Origin: Rutstroemia sp. NJR-2017a BVV2 | Lineage: Eukaryota; Ascomycota; Leotiomycetes; Helotiales; Rutstroemiaceae | Assembly: GCA_002946415.1 (NCBI GenBank) | Contig: NJPS01000070.1 | Coordinates: 372,001-436,000 of the forward strand | DNA: 64,000 bases | Direction: 5' to 3' | In this document: positions 1-10,810 of the stretch, piece after piece | Position numbering within the stretch: the stretch's first letter is position 1 | How the letters are laid out: every line of letters begins with the position of its first letter | Translations under genes and position numbers: made by a program | The notes under the pieces: generated by a model | Seen by the model: the letters and a program-made list of their open reading frames with translations, nothing else | What the model was told of the DNA's origin: nothing | Databases searched by the model: none

Positions 1-545
1 GCGCACGCACATACATCCCCGGCTACTTCAACGACTCGACCACCGGCCTCCCCGGTAACGATGATACCGGCGCAATGGCATCATTCACTGCTTTCACTAT
101 GATGGGGCTGTTCCCCAACCCAGGCCAGAATGTATATTTGATCATACCGCCGTTCTTCGAATCAGTAAGTTTCAGAGGTGAGGGAGGGAAGGTCAGCACG
201 ATTAGAAATGTGGGATTCGATGGTGGAGTGAGGAATGTCTTCGTACAGAGTGCGAAGTTGAATGGGGAGGTATGGACGAAGAATTGGATGTAAGCTTATT
301 TTTCTTGCTTGCTTGAGAATTGAGGTATTTGTGTGATGTGCTAGGAGGTTGATATATTCTTGGGAATTTGAATTTTCTGCAGGATTTGCATGTCAAACGA
401 AGCTTACTAACTGTGTGGTAGTGGACATGAGTTCTTCACGGAGGGCATGACGCTGGAGCTGGTGGTGGGGGATACGGAAAGTGAGTGGGGGACGCGGGAG
501 GAGGATTTGCCGCCTAGCATGAATACGGGGGAAATGAAGTTCTGA
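1..545 (+). CDS. GH92 alpha-mannosidase, C-terminal end (partial)
   Basis: The window opens inside this gene; only the last two exons are visible (to 290, then 422-545; intron 291-421 by a GT at 290/291 and an AG at 420/421). The encoded end reads GNDDTGAMASFTAFTMMGLF, the hallmark GNDD-G-MS/AW...GL/FFP block of glycoside hydrolase family 92, followed by the usual beta-sandwich end with VFVQSAKLNGEVW and a final GHEFFTEGMTLELVVG stretch. GH92 enzymes are calcium-dependent exo-mannosidases (mostly alpha-1,2) acting on N-glycans or cell-wall mannan, usually secreted. In most members the block reads GNDD-x-G-x-M-S-A/S-W-Y; here the aromatic after MAS is F rather than WY, a mild divergence. The reading frame is open from base 3. 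Family assignment is confident; substrate and signal peptide cannot be judged because the front is outside the window. Confidence 0.85.
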
Positions 546-799
546 TTATGACCCCCTTCACTCGGGCGAAACTCACTCGCCCTTACTGCATATATTTCAA
601 ACATTGTTTATGAACATTGTGCCAAGTCTTCCAACTCACCGCACCCACTGTAGGCTTGCCGTAACTCGCCGTTACTATTCATTGGTTGTGGACGAATTGT
701 GTAACCTCTGTCGGTAAGATCAATCCCACGCAAAGAAAGCCTTTTCCTAGTGGTGTGAGATACCGCAATCTCATCTTGGGCCATACATACAAAGATCTC

Positions 800-1222
800 C
801 TAACCATAGACATCCCATACCAGACTTGCAGCAAGCACACCTCCACATACGCCTTCATATATCGCTACCTTTCTCCACAGACCACCATCCCTCACGAAGA
901 CCAACACAGCCAGTGCACGTCCCAAAACCGAAAGCTTCATTGTCAACCTATCTCTCTTCTTCGCCGCAATCAAATAAAATGTGCTACGTTAAAAAATCAG
1001 CTTCAGTCTACCTCAAGCCACTGAGTCGAAAGACGATTGATGTAATGAAGATATGTACCCTATGGTGATGGAGCTCAGCGCAAGGGCATGGACAACGGAG
1101 ATTGATTCGATGTCCAACATCTCCGCATTTTTATTCGCGGCTGAGGATGAAAAAAGATTGACTGCTCCGTTTGCAATGGTTATTATTCCCTGGAGATACA
1201 AAACAGTCGATGAGGCGTGCAT
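800..1222 (-). CDS. small two-exon membrane protein (115 aa), unknown function
   Basis: Minus strand, two exons: 1222-1059 and 983-800, joined over a 75 nt intron (donor GTACAT, acceptor GTAG, phase 2). The joined protein starts MHASSTVLYLQGIITIANGA and ends ...SLVWDVYG. It contains three or four hydrophobic stretches: around residues 7-25, 42-63 (HALALSSITIGTFYLIAA), 75-88 and 94-112 (YEGVCGGVLAASLVWDVYG), so it is very probably an integral membrane protein. Support for the join: the frame is open on both sides only across this splice, and the hydrophobic pattern and codon use are gene-like. I recognise the general look of a small conserved ascomycete membrane protein but no named family. 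It lies tail to tail with the GH92 gene. No function is proposed. Confidence 0.66.
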
Positions 1223-1897
1223 TGTTTTCCGTTTGGTCTCGGTTTGACTCTTGTGTTGGTGTGTCTCGTCTAGATCCGCTTTAATAATATCTTGTGTCCT
1301 TCCCTAGGTGGTGGCTTACGACTGTTTGATTAGTGATTCGATCTGTGTTTATTGCTGCGTTAGCATGAAGGATACTGTTGCGAGCGTTCATCGAATGTAA
1401 GATATACATACTGGATCTTGATGAAGTATCGAGAGAGTGCAAGTAAGTTCATTCAAAATTAGTTTCCCTCGCTGAGTAGTAGATAAGTTTTGCAAATGTG
1501 GATTTTCTGGGCTGATGTCGACCCAGTTCTTCCTATTTGCCAAGAGAACACTTGGACGGCTAATCTAACCTCGACCGGGTTGCATGATGACCAAGCCCTG
1601 GCACGGCACTGATGTCGTCGCATCAGCAAGGCTTGTATATCCAATCAGATATTTGATAAACAGCCATCAGTTGATCATTCAAATGCAGAAGGCCTGGAAA
1701 GGCAATCGTTCCTGAGGTCTTCACTAATTTCACTTCTACGAACGCTTTGGCAATGTTTAAGCGCCAGACATTTGCTTGTTGGGACGAGATTAATTTGATA
1801 TTCGAACAGTGTCCCGATCATGTGAGTTTCATCTTCATAAGAAACTAAACCTCGACTGGGACGATTACGGAAAAGGCTCCCTGACCCCTTTCTACCT
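1223..1897. other. intergenic, no gene seen
   Basis: 675 bp between the start of the small membrane protein gene and the 3' end of the GT31-like gene. Open frames here are short, overlap one another and lack splice-consistent extensions. It presumably holds the promoter of the small membrane protein and the terminator of the glycosyltransferase gene. Confidence 0.5.
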
Positions 1898-4085
1898 TCA
1901 ATTCCACTGGGGTTCCTTACAAGTATTCTCCGCCGTCCACTCATTAATTTTATCCACCATCCACCCCGACTTATAAACGACGTTTCCATCATCCGACGGA
2001 GCCTGAAAGTTCCCCAACCTGAAAGAAGTCTGCAGTCTGCACGTCTTGTCGTACCAAACCCATTGAAAGCAGTCCGGGTTCTCCTTACATGCTTCACCGC
2101 AGCTCTCGAAGGATTTGTATGCTTCCTTTTCAATGTCGGACATGTTATCCCTCTTCGCGTTTTCTCTTTTCGTATGTTTGTTGACTTCGGGTTTGACTTT
2201 GGCGCGTGGAAGAGCGCCTTGTGGTTTACCGTCCTTGACTTTCTCGTCGATGGGGCTTTTGTCTTCGTCGTCATCATCTGTAGGATCTCTGTTTGGGTCG
2301 ATTTTCATATGCAGAGTCTTTAGATCTGGTGCTCGATCCTTGATATCTTCCGCCTTGGCCTCATCTTTATTTGACGCGTCGGAGGAGTCATGGTCAGTAT
2401 TTTCCTCCTTCTTTGGGTTTGTAGGAGGCTTTTTGTCTATCTTCTTCGTTGGAGTTTCCTTCTTCGGTTCCGCTATCTCTTTTCCGGGTTTTGCTCCATC
2501 GGGTTTCTTCTCCTCCAGCTTTTTCTGCTCAGCTGCCTTTTTATCCTCTACTTTTTTGGCTTCGGCCTTTTTCTCCTCTTCGGCCTTATTCTCGGCGGCC
2601 AGTCTCTCCTCCTTTTCTTTCTCCACGGCAGCTTCACGTAGTTCGGGAGGCTCTTGGTAAGTCAGTCCATGAGATAGGTTATCCCAGTTATCGCGAGATC
2701 CTGTAATGTGTGGCTGTACGAAGTGGAAGAAGAGCTCAGAGAATGTCGTGGCCTAGATTTCGTTAACTTGGAAATCTAAAGCGAGGATAGACCCACACAC
2801 ATTCAGATCATTTAAAATGAGTTCCCTCTGCCTCTCAAATCTCCACACACTACTGATTTCATGAGGCAACAATCGATGCATAGTTACGACCGGTTGACAC
2901 CAGTGGTCATTCGGCCCGTAGGTGAAAGTAGAAGGTTTGTATTCGTTGATTAATGGGTGCGCTTGGGTTAATTTAACTCCTTGCTCCTTGAACGCTTTCG
3001 CCAGAACTACATCACCACAACCTGCCTGAATGTGAGACTCCGACTGAGGAAGATTTACTAGGAATAACCTACATTCACCATCCATCTTCGTATCCCAGCT
3101 TGCAGCTAGATCTCTGGACTGTTCCGGTCCCATAAGTCTGTTCATAGCAGCGTTCGACAGAATATATCCACTACCTCCACGGGCAAAGTACGTGGGGCCC
3201 ATCAATACTCCCGCGCCCAGATATAATGGTTTCGTCGAGTCGAGTTTCCTCAGCCACTATCACATATTAGCAAAAGCTCCAGCGAGTCGAGGTTTTACTT
3301 ACCTGAATTAGATTTGGCCATACCACATAACTGTCCGTTTCGATAAAGACATACCACCTGCCCGATGGTCTAGCGATGAAGGTTTGCTCGACCATGTGTA
3401 TGAATTTGTACTTATCCAATGGCCATCCTTCTCCTCCATCCCCCTTCTTCTTGTCTTCCTTCTTCTTGTCTTCCTTCAACTCCGTTATATCTTGGCCAGT
3501 TGCTTGGTACCGGTGAATGTCGCGGTAAATTTTGAAGTCGGTGTGCGTCTCCCGGATTTTTTGATCCACATGTCTTAAGGCATCGTTGATTACGAAAGGG
3601 CCAATCGTACCTTGCAGATCAGAAAAGAATAATATATCAGCCTCTTCAAAATACCGCAGCGTGGTTCCAACATGTATTGCGAGCTGCGAGACTTCCTGCG
3701 CGCCGGTTTTGATGATCACGACGATTCCTTGATCCCGAAGATCTATGGCCGTCTTTTGCTCGATAGACTTGGGCCCTGTAATTATAGGAGCATCCTGAAC
3801 TGCAGCTATTGGGCATTCTAGCTGAATGGGTTTTGAAGTTGGGCAGATGGTGGGTTTTGGTGGTGGTGGACACAGAAGTCCTGGTAATTTCTGCACTTTC
3901 TGGACATCCGCAGAGGTGTAATTGTTCTTCGCTGGAAACTTATTTTTAAGATAAGAGGCAAGTTCTCGCGGATCATCAATCGCAGGGAGGATAGTGCTCG
4001 CTCGTCGATGGAAAAGGAGGAAAAGAATGAAGCAGAGCAGGAACACAAGATTCAATGGAATCCCTCGAAAGATAGAGAACAACAT
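1898..4085 (-). CDS. GT31-like (fringe/DUF604-type) type II membrane glycosyltransferase with charged linker
   Basis: Four exons on the minus strand: 4085-3303, 3256-3073, 3021-2801, 2752-1898; introns of 46, 51 and 48 nt; about 680 aa. The start at 4085 gives a short cytoplasmic end, a signal-anchor (IPLNLVFLLCFILFLLF, residues about 9-25) and a lumenal catalytic region, as in Golgi glycosyltransferases. Catalytic-domain signs: DILFFSDLQG, then KYKFIHMVEQTF and WYVFIETDSYVVWPNL (ETDSY around residue 252, the DxD-like metal site of fungal GT31 proteins), YFARGGSGYILSNAAM, and DGECCGDVVLAKAF, which is created exactly by the second splice. The far C-terminus has a cysteine-rich apple/PAN-like tail (ESCGEACKENPDCFQW...CRL...FRLG...SGWM) typical of these fungal proteins. 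Between catalytic domain and tail lies an unusual Lys/Glu/Asp-rich stretch of about 130 residues. The donor sugar and acceptor are unknown; family call is confident. Confidence 0.82.
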
Positions 4086-4476
4086 GTCGCTGCATGAAGA
4101 GGTGAGCAACGAGATTGAATTAGTTCTCTTGAGAACAGATGTTCGGGCTTACCAGAAGTAAACTTTCAGAAAATGATAGAAATGCTAGGACCGCCACATC
4201 TTATCCGAATATCGCATGCAAGGTAAACCGGCCATGTCTCACATACTCCAAGGGATAGAAGAAGGAAAAATACACCCAATGAAGAATTGTCGACTAAATA
4301 TAGCAATGCTGCTAATGTATACCTTCGAACGACGCAACGTTCAGCTTTATCCTTTGAATGATCCGTCTGTTGCTCACTCATTCACAAACAGCAATGAATC
4401 AAGCCCTCCGTCGACAATTCGCGCTTTCTCTGAGCGCACACAGATGCCTGTTGCGGAGGCAAGGACGACTCTTTGG

Positions 4477-6060
4477 TTAGGGAGCGGAATCGCTTTCCGA
4501 ATCGGATGAACATGTTTCCAAGTACATCGCTTTTCGACGATCCTCCCATTCGATGATTGATAATGCTTGCTGCGCCGTCAATCTTTCGTTCGGATTATAT
4601 GATAACAAACCCTTCAGAACTTTTTAAGGCATTTCAATGCTTCGACATCGCAATCCGTATCCTCTTCGCTCCCATCATCGTCATCATCATCATCATTATA
4701 TAAATCTTCGAAATGTTTTATAATAGTTCTAAGCTGTGGTTCGAATGTATTTTCAATGAGCTGGCTTTTCTCTGATCTGGAATTGTCCACTTATCGCCGA
4801 TTTGTCAGCTAGATGAACATGTAATGAATACAAAGAATATGGAAGTGAACGTACCTTGAGAGATCTGGTAGTTGTCATCTTTTTTCATATCTTCCCATTT
4901 GGCGTCCCATTCTGTAGGCAACGGACCAAGCTTCTTGACTACCATTTCAAATCGCTCGTGATTGGACAATGGGAAAAGAAATGGATGGTGTTGATAGAAA
5001 AGGGAGTATATCTGTTTGTTGAGACATAGTTAGAAACGGTCAAAAACGGGGTGAACAGCGAATATACCGCACAGCCAGCTTGCCACAAATCCTGCCGAGA
5101 ATCAATCGAATGGATGAAGAAGCCTTCTGGAGATCGCAAATCTCCAGTGTGGTTCTCGGGATTCAAAGTCTCTTTGACAGGAAACGATAAACCCCAATCA
5201 ATGATACGAATGTCTTCTGTGGGCCCATAAACCCACATGCTCCACTCAGTTGACTTCACCAATTGCAGTGGTAGATGAGGCGTCCGAGGGATTTGCTTGT
5301 TGATATATGTTGCAGTAACAGGATTGCCTCCTAGGAGTTTGAGCAGTTCTTCGTCAGTGGATGCCCCGTTGCAGGTGAAAGCAATGTTTGCCGAACAAAT
5401 ATCTATTTGAGCCATATTTCAGCAGGGTAGAGTTTTCATACAGAATGAGAACACTAAATATTTATACCTCCGTGCGAAATGCCGGCGTCATGGGCGAATT
5501 GGATGCCCTCAAGCAGCTGCTGGGATGACCTTAAGATGGTGTTGGGGTCGAGGAATTCACCATCATCCCAACAATTTATTCGAAGTACGGAGGATAATGA
5601 CGGGCCAAGCAGTTCCATGACAAGACAGCTGTGAATACTGTTTGGCCCTTCATGATGAAAAGTGTCAAGGAGGCGAAGGAATCGCCGTGGGCGATCCTGA
5701 GGACCGCAAACATAATGTTTCTCTAAGGCTTTCATGGACCTAACTTCGGGATCTTCGTCCAGATTTTCCGTCGACCTACTTGCTCTCTTGATCTTGAGAG
5801 ATGCCCACGTGCTGTAAGAGTAGCTGGTCAGCGATAGTCTTATTGGAGGCGTTCGACGTACTTCTCTTGGAGATCGCGTTCAGCCACACGGTGGAGTATG
5901 AGCCGTAACCCAGTTTATTGGTAATCTTGCAGCGTCCATGGTGAAGAGTGTCTCCTAAAGTGATGGGATGATAGCCTCCAGGACAATATCTTTCGAGGGA
6001 CTTGTGGGGTAAACAACGAACAACGTCCTGGGTGTATGATCTCCAGTCAATTCTGTCCAT
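4477..6060 (-). pseudogene. SRPK-like Ser/Thr protein kinase, frameshifted
   Basis: Minus strand, five exons readable: 6060-5862, 5811-5468, 5402-5068, 5011-4855, 4789-4477. The start matches SRPK-type fungal kinases (CPGGYHPITLGDTLHHGRCK, then NKLGYGSYSTVW as glycine-rich loop). Later blocks are LVMELLGPSLSS, the catalytic loop GISHGDICSANIAF and IIDWGLSFP in place of DFG. Two lesions are visible. In exon 1, after the glycine-rich loop, the frame needed to reach exon 2 (ASLKIKRA, the lysine strand) is off by one base, and the correct residues ERDLQE appear in the next frame. In the last exon, CLKK runs into TGA while GLLSYNPNERLTAQQAL continues in another frame. Either this is a pseudogene or the assembly has two indels. 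HGD instead of HRD and DWG instead of DFG suggest weak or altered catalysis even before the lesions. Confidence 0.7.
4673..4697. repeat. ATC trinucleotide microsatellite (poly-Asp codons)
   Basis: An imperfect (ATC)n run inside the last kinase exon; on the minus strand it encodes a run of seven aspartates before GSEEDTD. Such runs vary in length between strains. Confidence 0.85.
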
Positions 6061-7471
6061 TCTTCAAAATTTTATATTGGTCGTATTATTGATGTCAGGA
6101 TAAAGTGTGATGTGTGGGGAGAATAAGCACAGCATCCCTGCAGTACAGCCAGTACAGCCCTGTATTTACGTACTCTGCCCCGCACTTATGAATAATTGTT
6201 ATTTGGCGGGTCTGTACTTTTGCGAATACACAGCAACTTGACGAGAAGGACTTTATGATGCTCGACTTATTTTCGCTAGGGCAGAGTATATGCAGAATGA
6301 TAGTACGGCGAATTCTTGGAAATCGGGTTTCCTACCCGCTGGGTTGGGTTACCTACGGGTGGGTTGAGTAGAGTAGGTGGAATATCCAAATCGAGTGTGC
6401 TAGCCCTGTAATGGCCTCTTTACTTATGCCTTGAAAGATCCCAAGGCTTCAAAGGGGACTATATACTAATATTCTACTATATAGGGATACTTGGCTACCT
6501 ATTTCGCAGCCTAGCTCTATAAAGTAACTCTTATTCTTAAACGGTGAAGTAATGTATTAATATAAGTTTAGTTAACAAATACACCAACTACCAAAGTAAG
6601 GTGAGCAGAGGCTAAAGAATACATAGCCAAGAAGAAGGCGGAGGGAGCAGCAACAAAGGACAAGGAAGAGGAAGATAAGGGGCGTCATGGTGAAGGTGGA
6701 GGTTCTGCTAGCACCAGTACCCGCACTCGAGGTCGTTCAAGTGGACGTTCTGCTAGTACTGGAGGTGGACGGAGGTGGACGGAGTCGTTAGATCGTTCGC
6801 ATTATCAATCTTCTTTTCAGAGGTATAGTAGAAGAGAGAGGACTGGGTCTACCATAGTTGGACTGGTCACTGTAGAGGTGTTCCTATTGGAATTTGTCTT
6901 TGGATTTCATGGTCTTATTGGAGTTTGTTTCTGAATTCTAAATTAGACCCGTTTCTGATTTTTACTTAGAATTGGTGTCGGGATTGGTACCTATCCCTTC
7001 GGCTTGGAAAACACAAACCGATTTAGGATAATTTGGTAGGAATTCATTGTTGCATGAATATTCCCAGAATTCTCATAAATTATAACACTTCCAATACCAT
7101 GTCTATGCTCTTATCCCCGTCCTTGCTAAGAACAGACAGCTACCAGAAAACCTATCGAAAGTATCATAACAGACCATATGGAATACCCCAAGATTGGTAA
7201 CAGCTCACTTCGTTTTCCCCTTATAAAAAAATGCACGAGCTTGCATTACAACTTTCTGCGCGGGCGGGGCTTCGGAAAAGCGAACACTATGGTCATGTAC
7301 CCGGCTGCGCTTCCGGGCGTAAAGTAAACACCTCACGACTACGAGTGACGATGTTCGTGTAGGCGATAACGGAACGTATAAGTATTCAAAGTTCTTATTC
7401 GGTCCATGCATTTTATCTTGCTTTACCCAAGCCATTTTGCAAAACTTTCCCCAACTGCAATATTACACAAG
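6061..7471. other. intergenic, with a low-complexity open stretch
   Basis: 1.4 kb between the kinase remnant and the aldo-keto reductase gene. Around 6330-6380 there are repeated GGGTTGGGTT / TACCTACGGG blocks. From about 6605 to 6934 a plus-strand frame without ATG start stays open and encodes a Lys/Glu-rich then Ser/Gly/Arg-rich sequence (KKKAEGAATKDKEEED ... GRSSGRSAS), with a local tandem repeat GGTGGACGGA at 6763-6782. This looks like the tail of a decayed mobile-element protein, but I cannot name the family. The remainder (6935-7471) contains the putative promoter of the next gene. Confidence 0.4.
7264..7278. promoter_or_regulatory. GCGGGG (CreA-type) site next to a CGGAAA element
   Basis: GCGGGGCTTCGGAAA lies about 200 bp upstream of the aldo-keto reductase start. 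GCGGGG fits the SYGGRG consensus of the carbon-catabolite repressor CreA/CRE1 (known from Aspergillus and Trichoderma). CGGAAA recurs upstream of the neighbouring genes. Binding is inferred only. Confidence 0.35.
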
Positions 7472-8872
<1,401 letters not shown>

Positions 8873-9025
8873 TGTATTGGAAGATTCTTGTATACGGTAT
8901 CGTGATTTGCAGTTGTATTTACATCTGTCATGAATTTCATGCGGGACAATATGAGCTACACTTTTAGATCCCGTTCCTACAACATCTCTGGGCATCTAAA
9001 ATATGCGTGTCTGACAATTGGTTTT

Positions 9026-9031
9026 CCCCGC
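9026..9031. promoter_or_regulatory. CreA-type site (CCCCGC)
   Basis: CCCCGC, reverse complement of GCGGGG, about 180 bp upstream of the dehydratase start, directly followed by GAAAG. Part of the series of such sites in this gene block; function inferred. Confidence 0.3.
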
Positions 9032-9210
9032 GAAAGCCCCACTACTAGTGTTATGAATGGACTCTGCTTGAACTCAGTCGCTAAATAATATAAGTCTGCC
9101 AGCTTTCGGAGTAGTGCATCCCGAAAGGTACAAATAAAGTGCTGTTCGCCCACATGTTTCCCTTCTAGAGTTTTGCCAAGCTACACACACATCTTCGTTC
9201 CATTACCAAA

Positions 9211-10525
9211 ATGCCAAAGATTGCAAGCATTGAATACTTCCGTGTTCCACCACGTTGGCTTTTTGTTAAAATAAAAGACGACGAAGGCCATATTGGTTGG
9301 GGTGAAGCTTCTTTAGAAGGACACACCCAAGCGGTAGAAGGATGTTTAGACGCGTATATCGAGCGGTACACTGGAATGGAGTCAGAGTGAGTAGGGTTCT
9401 AACTGGGTACTCAGTCCGATAATTTCTGACAGACATTGCGCAGTGATATTGAGCACATATGGCAAATGTCTTGGAGAACTGGGTTTTATCGTGGTGGGCC
9501 GGTACTTATGAGTGCGTTGTCGGGTATAGATATTGCACTGTGGGATCTTAAAGGTATGCCGATGTCATGTAGAATATTTCCAAGAAATAGAATGCACAAC
9601 TGACCTCATTCTCAGCGCGAAGACTCAACGTCCCGATTTATCAATTGCTCGGTGGGAAGGTTAGGGACAAGATTAAAGTTTATGCTTGGATAGGAGGGGA
9701 TAGACCTTCAGATATTGCTGCTCAAGCGTAAGCATATTGACCACACACGAAATTGCAGTGCTAATCATCAACTTCAGGAAGGCAAGGAAAGATCAAGGGT
9801 TTACGGCCGTGAAGATGAATGCAACTGAGGATGTGGGATGGCTAGATACACCAGCCGCTTTGGATGGTTGCATAGATCGCGTGAAAGCTGTGAAGAATCT
9901 TGGGTTAGATGTCGGAGTAGACTGCCATGGTCGTCTTCATAAACCGATGACGAAGCAGTTGGCAAGAGCCCTGGAGCCTCATCGGCCTATGTTTTTGGAA
10001 GAACCTCTACTTTCGGAGCATATTGATGGTATCAAGGCAATATCAGAATTAACGGGGATTCCCATTGCTCTCGGCGAGCGATTACATAGTCGATGGGACG
10101 TTCGGCCATTTCTTGAGAAGGGCGTCGTTGATATTCTCCAACCTGATATCAGCCATTGCGGCGGCATCAGCGAAATGCGACGTATTGCTGCTATGGCAGA
10201 GGCATATGACGTGGCTCTTGCACCTCATTGTCCTTTGGGACCTATTGCATTGGCAGCAAACATCCAGATCGCAGCAGCTACCCCGAACCATGTCATCCAG
10301 GAAATGAGTTTGGGTATTCATTATAACGTCGGCGGCCAGGACTTGACAAGCTACACCCTGAATCCCGAGGTCTGGAAGGTTACGGAGGGTTATATTGATT
10401 TGATGGCTGGTCCGGGACTTGGAATCTCTATCGATGAAGAGGAGGTCCGCAAATTATCTGTAGGGGCGAAGCCATGGGTCAGCCCGGGATTTATCGGCCC
10501 CGGTGGCGAAATTCGGGAATGGTAG
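9211..10525 (+). CDS. D-galactonate dehydratase-type sugar-acid dehydratase (enolase superfamily)
   Basis: Four exons: 9211-9386, 9444-9553, 9616-9727, 9778-10525; 381 aa. It lines up end to end with bacterial D-galactonate dehydratase (DgoD) of the mandelate racemase subgroup: start [59 protein letters not shown], then the metal ligands Asp181 (VDCHGRL), Glu207 (MFLEEPL) and Glu233 (ALGERL), the acid/base His183, and [13 protein letters not shown] with the second catalytic histidine. These numbers keep a constant offset of two from the E. coli ligands Asp183, Glu209 and Glu235. The known reaction is removal of water from an aldonate to a 2-keto-3-deoxy acid. The fungal L-galactonate dehydratase LGD1 is a different subgroup, so this gene is not the usual galacturonate-pathway enzyme. 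Substrate stereochemistry remains open. Confidence 0.9.
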
Positions 10526-10637
10526 AGAGAATCTGGTTTCTTGTGCTTGAGTGTAGATACCGGATTATAAGTTTTTCGTCTTCCGAGTACAACGCTGTTG
10601 GTTTACTTGTACTGTAGCTTCGGATATGTCCTGCGTA

Positions 10638-10727
10638 CCGGAAATGCAAGTGCGGAGTAACCTTATAAGTGGGGGTTTGGGGACCGGAAATTCGTGTCAT
10701 TTCCGTTACCCCGCACTTGCCATCCGG
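10638..10727. promoter_or_regulatory. nested inverted-repeat promoter element of the Zn2Cys6 regulator
   Basis: Outer arms: 10646-10661 (GCAAGTGCGGAGTAAC) and 10705-10720 (GTTACCCCGCACTTGC) are inverted copies with one mismatch, and the similarity extends outward to CCGG on both sides. Inside lies a perfect palindrome CGGAAAT-7 nt-ATTTCCG at 10685-10705. CGG triplets in inverted orientation are the classic target of binuclear zinc-cluster proteins. The right arm also contains CCCCGC, a CreA-type site. It sits about 85-170 bp upstream of the regulator's ATG, suggesting autoregulation. Confidence 0.5.
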
Positions 10728-10810
10728 CTCTGCAAATACCTGCTATGCCCTCCGGAAATGAACATTTCTGCTCGGAGCTTTCAGACCTTTCCGTTATTTG
10801 GGCGATTATC

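Noticed and set aside
2115..2660. Plus-strand open frame of 181 codons rich in Ser/Phe
   Set aside because: It is the antisense shadow of the Lys/Glu-rich linker of the GT31-like gene.
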